Assembly (NCBI GenBank): GCA_003452655.1
Contig: DMNR01000396.1
Span: 1-5,346, forward strand
DNA: 5,346 nt
Origin: Actinomycetota bacterium
Lineage (GTDB): Bacteria; Actinomycetota; Actinomycetes; S36-B12; UBA10799
Reading direction: 5' to 3'
The notes below the pieces were generated by a model. That model made no database searches. It worked only from the letters and a program-made list of their open reading frames with translations, and was not told the DNA's origin. Position 1 is the stretch's first letter, and the number at the start of each line of letters is the position of its first letter. Positions 1 to 5,346 of the stretch are shown in pieces. A program made the position numbers and the translations under genes.

Positions 1-1091
1 CGGGCCATCTGGGTGTCGAAATCGTGATGGTCGATAACGTACTGATGGCCCCGTCGTCCCTCTACGTCAGCCTCAATGAGGCCGGACAGGCGGGGGAGTA
101 GGGCCCGGGCAAACGCCTGGGGCTCGTCAACGGGGACGACCGCGCCGCAGTCGGAATCGGCAACAACCTCGCTGCCTGCGACAGCGGTGGTCACGACACT
201 TCGGCCACTTGCCATAGCCTCCAGCATCGATAGCGACAAGCCCTCCCAGCGAGATGGCAATGCAGCAACGTCGCAGGCAGCCAGAAACGGCCGTGGGTCG
301 TCAGTGGCACCTGTGAAAATCACTGTGTCCGGAGCACCCTTGCGCAGGTCATCGCCCGTCGGGCCATCTCCGACGAGAAGTAGCCGCGCTTCGGGGAGCT
401 CCTTGGACACAAGACGCCACGCGTCGATCAAGCTGTCCTGACCCTTTTGTCGGCTGAAGCGCCCGACACAGGTGACAATTGGCGCAGCCTGCGGCAGATC
501 GGGCGCTTCACGAGCTGCCGCTCGATCCTGCGCCGTAGCAAGATGCCAACGCGGAGGAACCGGATTACGCACCAGGAACATCGGGGCCCGGACATGGCGA
601 CGCACACCCTCGGAAGCTTCGGCAGCTCCCACTGCAACCACTGCGTTCGTCCAACGAGCGGCCAATCGTTCCCAGGCGATCGCAACGGGTTTGGCAGGCC
701 CTGGCAGTGCCAGATGCGACCACGCGTGCGGTACAAAAACAGTGGGGATACGGCCCCGCACGGTTCCTCGGACAATCATTCCGGCTTTGGCGGAGTGCGC
801 CACGATGACGTCCGGTTGAATGTCCTTGAGCAATTGAGCTAGGGCCTGCGATTCGCTCCGCACACCCTTGAGCGGATTTCGAGTCGCTCGCCACTGGTGT
901 TCCTGGACATCCAAAGAGCCCACCGGTTCCGGATTCGCCATGTGCACGGTCCACCCGCGCGCGGCTTGAAACTCAGCAGCGGCATTCGCGTACCGCGGCA
1001 CTCCTGCTTCAACTGGTTGGTACACGTGCAGCACTCGCAGCCCGAGCGAGAACGGATCGACGCCCGAGACGTCAGAGATCTCAGGACGCAT
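1..1091 (-). CDS. GT4-family glycosyltransferase (group 1), 3' end outside window
   Basis: This is a cytoplasmic, retaining GT-B glycosyltransferase that probably adds one sugar from a nucleotide-sugar donor to the lipid-linked repeat unit. The frame is open from an ATG at 1091 to the left edge: 363 full codons with no stop. Visible landmarks are an N-terminal strand LRVLHVYQP (residues 18-26) followed by an EAGVPRYA loop (28-35), a second strand DVIVAHS (94-100), the donor-domain signature VGRFSRQKG (209-217) with the expected Arg211 and Lys216, VGDGP (240-244), and the EX7E motif EGLSLSMLE with Glu283 and Glu291. GT4 enzymes are usually 360-400 residues, so only a short C-terminal piece should be missing. 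The start overlaps the previous gene by 11 nt and has a GGGAG Shine-Dalgarno (1101-1105) 9 nt upstream, which supports this ATG although the fold begins only near residue 18. Family assignment is firm; sugar and linkage cannot be read from the sequence. Confidence 0.93.
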   Translation of the reverse strand, partial: MRPEISDVSGVDPFSLGLRVLHVYQPVEAGVPRYANAAAEFQAARGWTVHMANPEPVGSLDVQEHQWRATRNPLKGVRSESQALAQLLKDIQPDVIVAHSAKAGMIVRGTVRGRIPTVFVPHAWSHLALPGPAKPVAIAWERLAARWTNAVVAVGAAEASEGVRRHVRAPMFLVRNPVPPRWHLATAQDRAAAREAPDLPQAAPIVTCVGRFSRQKGQDSLIDAWRLVSKELPEARLLLVGDGPTGDDLRKGAPDTVIFTGATDDPRPFLAACDVAALPSRWEGLSLSMLEAMASGRSVVTTAVAGSEVVADSDCGAVVPVDEPQAFARALLPRLSGLIEADVEGRRGHQYVIDHHDFDTQMA

Positions 1092-2181
1092 GAGCGCTCA
1101 CTCCCATCGAATCTGTGACGGCCTCGACCGTTTCGTTGGCGACCTCTTGCCACGTGCGCACGCTCGGCTTCGGCACTCGGGAAGGTGACCGGAACGCGGC
1201 CACGATCGCAGCCACCCAATGCGCTCGGTCAAGGGTGGAGATGTGAGTTGCATCGGCCTTGGTTGCCTCACACATCGCGGGGTCGGCCGACGTGATGACC
1301 GGTGTTCCAAATCGCAGGCCCTCGACCGATGGCAGGCCAAACCCTTCCAACAGCGAAGGACACAGAACAACGCGGGCGTTCTCGTAGCACCACCGCAGGG
1401 CGGCGTCGTCTATGCGACCGAGTTGCACGATGCCGGGGTACTTCGATTCGTCGGCTGAACCCTCACCGCCCTGCCAGGCAGGGGGACCGACCGAAACCAG
1501 CTTCGCCGACCCATACGCGCTGGTGACCTCACTCCACAGGTCCACCAGGAATTCCAAGTTCTTTCGCGGTGATGGATCACCGACTACCAGGGCGAAATCC
1601 TGGCCGACAAGCTCCGTCACCGGCTCAGAGTGGGCGTCGGCAAGGCCGGCACTCTCGTTCGCAAGCGGGACAACGTGGGCCTGGTCGGCGACCCTCGGTT
1701 GGTAGGACAGAAGCCGGTCTTTGGAAGCGGCACTGACACACACAAGCGCGTCCGCCTCTGACGCAGAGGCGAGATACGGGCCCGGCAATAGTGTTCGCTT
1801 CAGAAGGCCGAAGTCGCCCGGACGATCCAAGGGCAGGAAGTCGTGGATTGTCAGCACGGTGGTCCGAGCATTGTGGTGTTTGGGAAGGATGTGCTTGGTT
1901 CCATGAATCACGTCGAACGGCTCGTTGAATGCGCCCGACCCGCGGCCTTGCCGCTCCAGGGCTGACTGGATGGGCGTTGGGATCTTTGGTAGCGGGTGGA
2001 CCCGATCACTAGACACGATGTCCGCCCAGAAGGTCGCAGCGCTTGGATCGGCAAGCACACTTAGCTGAACATTCGGGTGGGCGGCGAGCCCACGCGCGAC
2101 CTCGACTGTGTAGCGAACCATCCCACCCAGACCGCCGCCGGCCGGAACATGGGAGGCCATTAGGAGCCAACTGATCGTCAT
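1081..2181 (-). CDS. GT4-family glycosyltransferase (group 1), complete
   Basis: A 366-residue GT-B fold glycosyltransferase of normal GT4 length, expected to act on the cytoplasmic membrane face in repeat-unit assembly. The N-terminal acceptor domain shows a Gly-rich loop GGGLGGMVRY (15-24) and the segment VLTIHDF (109-115). The C-terminal donor domain shows ALVVGDPSPRKN (197-208) with the basic pair Arg206/Lys207, and a textbook EX7E motif EGFGLPSVE with Glu279 and Glu287, followed by FGTPVITSA. The EGFG form resembles mannosyl/rhamnosyl-type GT4 enzymes, but this does not settle the donor. Its ATG directly abuts the TAG stop of the polymerase gene (TAGATG), with a strong GAGGAG ribosome binding site 8 nt upstream inside that gene. 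Its 3' end overlaps the next glycosyltransferase by 11 nt. It is clearly distinct from that neighbour in sequence, so the two are not a recent tandem duplication. Confidence 0.95.
   Translation of the reverse strand: MTISWLLMASHVPAGGGLGGMVRYTVEVARGLAAHPNVQLSVLADPSAATFWADIVSSDRVHPLPKIPTPIQSALERQGRGSGAFNEPFDVIHGTKHILPKHHNARTTVLTIHDFLPLDRPGDFGLLKRTLLPGPYLASASEADALVCVSAASKDRLLSYQPRVADQAHVVPLANESAGLADAHSEPVTELVGQDFALVVGDPSPRKNLEFLVDLWSEVTSAYGSAKLVSVGPPAWQGGEGSADESKYPGIVQLGRIDDAALRWCYENARVVLCPSLLEGFGLPSVEGLRFGTPVITSADPAMCEATKADATHISTLDRAHWVAAIVAAFRSPSRVPKPSVRTWQEVANETVEAVTDSMGVSAHAS
1101..1105 (-). promoter_or_regulatory. Ribosome binding site GGGAG of the left-edge GT4 gene
   Basis: GGGAG lies 9 nt upstream of the ATG at 1091, within the final codons of the preceding gene. 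It supports the ATG that overlaps that gene by 11 nt, rather than a later GTG near residue 20. Confidence 0.6.
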
Positions 2182-3540
2182 CTAGGGGTCTCCTCGTACT
2201 GGTGCGGTCAGCGAATGTTCCTTCTCAACCAGATCCTTGTCGTGGTCTGGGCTTCGGGCGGCGTACCACGCTACTGCGAGCAGGGCGACGATGGCGGGCA
2301 GTACTCGGCCTTGGGTCCAGTACATGTACCGAGGCAACTCAAATAGCCCAGTGACCAATATTGGGTAGATGAGTACGGCCCAGGTCGCGCCCCCGGTGAA
2401 GTACCGGTAGATCAGTCCGAGGATCAATCCAGCTACCGCGAACCAGATCAATCCGCCGAGATGGCCATAGTCGACGAAGGGGTCAAACATGCCGCTTGGG
2501 TTGTTGAACTCCGGGTTGCCGTATTGGACGAGTAGTTCTTGAAAGTTGCCGTCACCCCCGGGCGAAAGCCGATCGTAGAGGTTGAGTTGGTCGATAACGG
2601 GGGCCGACCAGAATGCTTCTAGTGTCCGCAGCGGAAGCCTGCCCGGGATGGCTTCGTAGTCCATCGCGATCGAGCCGTTGTTGTAAGCGGTCGCGTAGTA
2701 GCCGGCAAACCGGTCGATCGCGAAATCTACAAATGATCCGCCTGTTTTGGCCTGGTAGAAATTCCACGACCGCGAGTACTCGAACACCGCGAATACCGCG
2801 ATAGCGGCCGGTACTAGGACGACCGGCGCCCAGCGGATCGCGGCTCGTACCCCGTACCGCGGGTGCCCAGCCCAGACGACGGCGAGCAGGACCACGATCG
2901 GAATGACGACCTCGAGAATTGCGAGCCTCTCCGTCAGGAAGAAGGCCCGCGCGAGTGCGAGGCCGATAAGGATTCCAATTCGTCGCTTCAACTTCGGTTG
3001 TTTCCGATGCAGGAGTACGACAACAGCCAAAACAACGTAGGCGACACCGACTTGAGTGAGAGTCGTTACCCCAGAAACTGGGGCGAACAGCGTCTTCAGG
3101 TCCCCGGAAAGGTTGTTCTGACTGATCAGAACATCGAGAAACATCGCCGGACGGGCACCGCGCAGGATTCCCACAACTCCGAAAGCTGCGTAGCCGAACA
3201 TGGTGGCCCAGAACAAGACGTTGGATGCGGCGACAAGTCGATCAACCGTCTGTTTCGACAGGCCAGGCCAGGGGCTGAGCTCCGGCTTCCTGTCCGTGCG
3301 CCAGAGCGGTATCCCGCTAGTCGCCATGAATATGCCGGCTCCTTGCAGGAGCAGTATCGTGAACGCGCCAGTGAAATATTTCGGTGTGCCCCAACTGGAC
3401 CGGAAGGCAGCGTCACTGATGTACGCGGCAAGCAGGATTGTTGGGATGACAACAAATGCGACCGCTCCGGCGGGTGACACCCACCAAAGGCCCCGTGGTG
3501 CGGTCTGGTTGGACGTTGTGACGGGATCTATTTGGGACAT
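2182..3540 (-). CDS. Wzy-type oligosaccharide repeat-unit polymerase (O-antigen/capsule polymerase)
   Basis: A 452-residue integral membrane protein, likely the polymerase that joins undecaprenyl-linked repeat units on the outer face of the cytoplasmic membrane. I count about ten hydrophobic segments, near residues 22-40, 57-76, 104-126, 160-177, 187-204, 207-224, 237-254, 363-380, 386-402 and 412-427. Between 255 and 362 lies one large hydrophilic loop containing YYATAYNNGS (281-290), PGRLPLRTLE (299-308) and the end motif NPSGMFDPFVDYGHLGG (347-363). This Asn/Pro...Asp-x-Gly-x-x-Gly sequence before a late membrane helix, plus an Arg within TERLAIL (203-209), matches the oligosaccharide repeat-unit polymerase group. 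The C-terminus (430-452) is a charged cytoplasmic tail. The start overlaps the preceding GT2 gene by 13 nt and no Shine-Dalgarno is visible, so translation probably depends on coupling. A WaaL-like ligase or another membrane protein is the main alternative, but the setting between glycosyltransferases and a co-polymerase favours Wzy. Confidence 0.85.
   Translation of the reverse strand: MSQIDPVTTSNQTAPRGLWWVSPAGAVAFVVIPTILLAAYISDAAFRSSWGTPKYFTGAFTILLLQGAGIFMATSGIPLWRTDRKPELSPWPGLSKQTVDRLVAASNVLFWATMFGYAAFGVVGILRGARPAMFLDVLISQNNLSGDLKTLFAPVSGVTTLTQVGVAYVVLAVVVLLHRKQPKLKRRIGILIGLALARAFFLTERLAILEVVIPIVVLLAVVWAGHPRYGVRAAIRWAPVVLVPAAIAVFAVFEYSRSWNFYQAKTGGSFVDFAIDRFAGYYATAYNNGSIAMDYEAIPGRLPLRTLEAFWSAPVIDQLNLYDRLSPGGDGNFQELLVQYGNPEFNNPSGMFDPFVDYGHLGGLIWFAVAGLILGLIYRYFTGGATWAVLIYPILVTGLFELPRYMYWTQGRVLPAIVALLAVAWYAARSPDHDKDLVEKEHSLTAPVRGDP
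2190..2195 (-). promoter_or_regulatory. Strong ribosome binding site GAGGAG of the complete GT4 gene
   Basis: GAGGAG is located inside the last codons of the polymerase gene, 8 nt upstream of the ATG at 2181. It is the best Shine-Dalgarno in the window and fixes the start of this gene, which directly abuts the polymerase stop codon. Confidence 0.75.
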
Positions 3541-4394
3541 GACCGTTCACGGTAGGCGGAGATGGCTCCCTGAATGAAGGCCCGATCTGCAGCGGCCAGG
3601 TCGTCTTGTCGGATTGTACGAACGAGGCCGCCGACGGCCTTGCGGCCAATCAGGGTGCAAAAGAGTGGTTTGGACAGGTGATGATCGGCGAACAGTCGTC
3701 CGAAGCCGCGTCCGTAGCCGGCCATCTTGCTGACGTATCCGTCTGGAAGATCGTCTCTGGGTTCGTCTTGGAGAACTACCAGACGTGGCTCGTATCTGAG
3801 TTTGTTTCCGGTTTCGAGGAGCTTGAGGACAAGGTCGGATTCTTCCCCTGACATGTAGCCGTCAGTCGAACCGGCGCCAAGAGTCGGGTCGAATCCACCG
3901 ACTGTTCTTACGTCAGCCGTCCGCAGGAACAGTGTGCTCGATATTGCGGTTCGGTAGAAATTGTTGCGGGTGATCCACCTGCCGGTGGGAGCCCAGCGAA
4001 GCATTGAGTCCCGGCCGTCGACGGTCCGCTGGATGCCGCTGACTCCGCTGACGTCCGGGTTGGCGTCAAGGAATCGGGCGGCGAGGCTGATCGTGTCGGG
4101 CTGGTACCAGCAGTCGTCGTCAGGGAACGCGACGAACTCCGCCGTCGCAAGTTTGAGACCGGCGTTCCGACCAATCGACAGTCCTCGTGCCGATGTGGTG
4201 ATCTGCACCTGAAACGGGAGATTCCGCTGCATGAGATATTGCGCGCTCGATTGGTCAGCGGTCTGGTCAACAAGGATTAGCTCAACCAGGCTGGGCTTCT
4301 GAATCTGTTCGAGTGAGCTAAGAAGTCGCTCTAGTTGTTCTGGTCGACCGATCGTGGACACCACTAGGCTGACCCTCGCGGGCACGGAATTCAT
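3528..4394 (-). CDS. GT2-family glycosyltransferase
   Basis: A 288-residue inverting, GT-A fold glycosyltransferase, probably adding a sugar to the growing lipid-linked repeat unit in the cytoplasm. The N-terminal nucleotide-binding region reads VSLVVSTIGRPEQLERLL (8-25), then LILVDQTAD (39-47) and ARGLSIGRNAGLKLA (69-83), all standard for GT2. The metal-binding DXD motif is FPDDDCWY, with Asp92-Asp94. The downstream acceptor/catalytic region holds VGGFDP (165-170) and SGEESDLVLKLL (182-193), which contains the acidic catalytic-base cluster. No membrane segment is visible, and the length suits a single-domain enzyme. The ATG overlaps the stop of the upstream co-polymerase gene as ATGA, a typical coupled junction; only a weak GGGAC lies nearby. 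The 3' end overlaps the polymerase start by 13 nt. Family is certain; donor and acceptor are unknown. Confidence 0.94.
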   Translation of the reverse strand: MNSVPARVSLVVSTIGRPEQLERLLSSLEQIQKPSLVELILVDQTADQSSAQYLMQRNLPFQVQITTSARGLSIGRNAGLKLATAEFVAFPDDDCWYQPDTISLAARFLDANPDVSGVSGIQRTVDGRDSMLRWAPTGRWITRNNFYRTAISSTLFLRTADVRTVGGFDPTLGAGSTDGYMSGEESDLVLKLLETGNKLRYEPRLVVLQDEPRDDLPDGYVSKMAGYGRGFGRLFADHHLSKPLFCTLIGRKAVGGLVRTIRQDDLAAADRAFIQGAISAYRERSCPK

Positions 4395-5008
4395 TCAGGG
4401 CCCGTCCCAGGGGTGGAGGTGCTTGCCCGCAATCCATTCAAGGACCGTCTTCTCAAATAGATGATCAGGACGCCGATCCCGAAACCGACGATGGCACCTA
4501 GCAGAGCTGTCGCCATTGTGGACGACGTTTTGGTCGCATTCTCGGCTGTGGGCACCTCAACGTACCGCTCAGTGTTTTGCTCGGCGACGTTCCGCGCCTT
4601 CCAGGAGGCAATGTATGTGTCGGCAGCGGACCGTGCCATTTCTGCGGCTAGCTCGGGGGTCGGGCCGACCACTGTCATTGAGATTACGTTTGTGTTCCCT
4701 TTCTGGATCGCTGCTACTGGTGGTGGGTTACTCACCCCCGTTGCTGCGGTGATGTTGTCAGCCATGGTCGACTTGAGCGTCCCGATGTAGATCAGTTCGG
4801 TGTCGAGGTATCTGTTGAGGGAGTCAGAAGATACGTCTAAGGGCTTCGACGGGTCGGAACCTGGCCCGCCGTTCACCAGGGCGGTACTTGAGTAACCGGC
4901 CCCAATCAACGCGGACACGACCACGGCTAGAGCCGCGACAACGAGGGTGGATACACCCACGATCAACGCGTCGCTCCAGCGGACATTGAATGGAAGTTTC
5001 ATCGTCAT
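4391..5008 (-). CDS. Wzz/CpsC-type polysaccharide co-polymerase (chain-length regulator), no kinase domain
   Basis: A 205-residue membrane protein with the co-polymerase layout: a short cytoplasmic N-terminus, first membrane helix at about 15-36, an extracytoplasmic domain at 37-164, second helix at about 165-184, and a basic tail LRRR followed by about 17 polar residues. The domain has a Wzz-like YSSTALV entry after helix 1 (39-45), a repeated-strand region VISMTVVGPTPELAAEMA (108-125) and the helix SAADTYIASW (127-136), resembling the Wzz family pattern. These proteins set the chain length made by Wzy. There is no Walker-type BY-kinase domain, so any kinase would be a separate protein. The ectodomain is short, and the proline-rich stretch common before helix 2 is reduced to one VP (152-153). 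An in-frame TAA at 5059-5057 rules out a longer protein. Two starts compete: ATG at 5008 and ATG at 5002. The AGGGA at 5012-5008 is better spaced for the second, which would give MKLPFN as the N-terminus. Confidence 0.85.
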   Translation of the reverse strand: MTMKLPFNVRWSDALIVGVSTLVVAALAVVVSALIGAGYSSTALVNGGPGSDPSKPLDVSSDSLNRYLDTELIYIGTLKSTMADNITAATGVSNPPPVAAIQKGNTNVISMTVVGPTPELAAEMARSAADTYIASWKARNVAEQNTERYVEVPTAENATKTSSTMATALLGAIVGFGIGVLIIYLRRRSLNGLRASTSTPGTGPE

Positions 5009-5012
5009 CCCT
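5008..5012 (-). promoter_or_regulatory. Ribosome binding site AGGGA of the co-polymerase gene
   Basis: AGGGA overlaps the first A of the upstream ATG (5008) and sits 5 nt before the second in-frame ATG (5002). That spacing favours initiation at 5002. The only element for the first ATG is a weaker GGA at 5017-5015. Confidence 0.45.
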
Positions 5013-5115
5013 ATTCCGGTTGGTCCATCGCAGCAGCATGGCGTGTTTCGGGCGGGTTATCACCTCGACGGCTCGTTTGACCGTTGTTTTGCGCTTGACA
5101 GGCTAAGGCGGAGCG
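5009..5115 (-). promoter_or_regulatory. Leader/intergenic gap before the co-polymerase gene
   Basis: This 107-nt gap lies between the end of the possible upstream frame and the first clear operon gene. It is the only sizeable non-coding stretch near the start of the gene set, so an operon promoter or 5' leader could sit here. I see no convincing sigma-70-like promoter: GATAAC (5061-5056) is a poor -10 candidate without a matching -35. The A-rich stretch GCAAAACAACGGTCAAACG (minus strand, 5092-5074) is the least GC-rich part. If the upstream frame is a real cotranscribed gene, the gap may hold no promoter at all. Confidence 0.3.
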
Positions 5116-5122
5116 TCAGCGC
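5091..5122 (-). terminator. Weak candidate terminator-like stem at the end of the upstream frame
   Basis: On the minus strand GCGCTGAC (5122-5115) can pair with GTCAAGCGC (5099-5091), giving 8 bp with one bulged A and a 15-nt loop. The TGA stop of the possible upstream gene lies inside the 5' arm, the usual place for a terminator, but the following bases are AAAAC rather than a U-tract. High-GC Gram-positives often use terminators without U-tracts, so it remains possible, with low confidence. Confidence 0.2.
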
Positions 5123-5346
5123 GCGGACCGCAATGCACGCGCCAAGCTCGGTGTAGCAGCGACTACACCTCGATTCCCGACAATCGGGTGGAGCCCTGCC
5201 AAGGTGCGCAGGCTCTCTCGGGCTGTTTGGATGCGGTTCCCGCTGGCCGCCGGCGCGGTCCACAGCGTTTGACTCGGCAAGGACGAGGGCGGCTCGTTGA
5301 AAGGCTGGTCCCGCAGGTGGCTTAGGTAGGCCTCCAAGATGGGTAG
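5116..5346 (-). CDS. Possible C-terminal tail of an unidentified upstream gene, 5' end outside window
   Basis: On the minus strand one frame is open from the right edge to a TGA at 5118-5116, giving 76 codons that read from LPILEAYLSHLRDQP to SLARALRSAR. Third positions are about three-quarters G/C, as in the real genes here, and the composition is plausible for a soluble C-terminus (a Pro/Ser-rich linker, then an Ala/Leu/Arg-rich stretch). A TTG at 5337 could be a start, but no convincing ribosome binding site is seen and the frame continues past it, so a gene entering from the right is the better reading. I recognise no domain. In this setting it might be another polysaccharide gene, but nothing in the sequence proves it. 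It could also be chance openness in GC-rich DNA. Confidence 0.4.
   Translation of the reverse strand, partial: LPILEAYLSHLRDQPFNEPPSSLPSQTLWTAPAASGNRIQTARESLRTLAGLHPIVGNRGVVAATPSLARALRSAR
5150..5169. repeat. Perfect 7-bp inverted repeat (hairpin)
   Basis: GGTGTAG (5150-5156) and CTACACC (5163-5169) are perfect reverse complements separated by the 6-nt loop CAGCGA. There is no T-tract on either side, so an ordinary intrinsic terminator is unlikely. It could be an operator-like dyad, an RNA hairpin in the end of an upstream transcript, or chance; if the open frame here is coding, it merely encodes GVVAAT. Confidence 0.35.

Noticed and set aside
76..842. Several plus-strand and minus-strand frames of 100-130 codons in the left 1 kb
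   Set aside because: They all overlap the continuous GT4 frame, which carries clear catalytic motifs. Their products are Arg/Ser/Thr-rich low-complexity sequences typical of GC-rich shadow frames.
28..2603. A 12-nt direct match TGGTCGATAACG near positions 28 and 2590
   Set aside because: It is isolated, lies inside two unrelated genes and has no flanking similarity, so chance is the simplest explanation.
2863..3477. A 204-codon plus-strand open frame opposite the polymerase gene
   Set aside because: Its second codon positions align with the second positions of the polymerase codons, so the T-rich second positions of hydrophobic codons become A and yield an artificial Asp/Glu/Asn/Gln-rich product. 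There is no ribosome binding site or recognisable domain. It is a shadow of the membrane protein.
5056..5061. GATAAC on the minus strand as a -10 box for the operon
   Set aside because: It matches the consensus at only four of six positions and has no recognisable -35 at the right distance. I mention it in the leader but do not call it as a promoter.
5095..5120. TTGACA on the plus strand as a -35 box for a divergent promoter
   Set aside because: No -10-like hexamer follows at 16-18 nt, and no plus-strand gene begins before the window ends.
1..5346. Mobile elements, CRISPR arrays, tRNA/rRNA genes, defence or toxin modules
   Set aside because: I looked for transposase motifs, terminal inverted repeats, regularly spaced repeats, tRNA-like sequences and toxin-antitoxin-like small gene pairs and found none. 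The window is filled by polysaccharide genes.

Overview
The window holds part of a cell-surface polysaccharide (capsule, exopolysaccharide or O-antigen-like) assembly locus. All recognisable genes lie on the minus strand, so the operon reads from right to left. G+C is moderately high, roughly 58-60% by eye, with a G/C bias at third codon positions. Together with the style of the protein sequences (a short chain-length regulator without a kinase domain, Ala/Val-rich membrane segments) this suggests a high-GC Gram-positive bacterium (Actinobacteria). That is an inference; no taxonomic marker gene is present.

Layout in transcription order. (1) 5346-5116: an open frame entering from the right edge, possibly the C-terminal tail of an unidentified upstream gene. 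(2) 5115-5009: a gap with imperfect hairpins and the leader of the first clear gene. (3) 5008-4391: a small Wzz-type polysaccharide co-polymerase with two membrane segments. (4) 4394-3528: a GT2 (GT-A fold) glycosyltransferase. (5) 3540-2182: a multi-spanning Wzy-type oligosaccharide repeat-unit polymerase. (6) 2181-1081: a GT4 (GT-B fold) glycosyltransferase. (7) 1091-1: a second GT4 enzyme that runs off the left edge after 363 codons.

The five clear genes are packed with overlaps of 4, 13, 0 and 11 nt, the pattern of one translationally coupled operon. Together they supply three sugar-adding enzymes, the polymerase that joins lipid-linked repeat units outside the membrane, and the regulator of chain length. 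The initiating phosphoglycosyltransferase, Wzx flippase, tyrosine kinase and nucleotide-sugar genes expected in a Wzx/Wzy pathway are not in the window and would have to lie to either side.

I found no mobile element, tRNA, rRNA, CRISPR array or toxin/defence module. The biology is a recognisable pathway in a probably strain-specific version. The most variable and least predictable parts are the polymerase, the minimal co-polymerase and the unidentified right edge.
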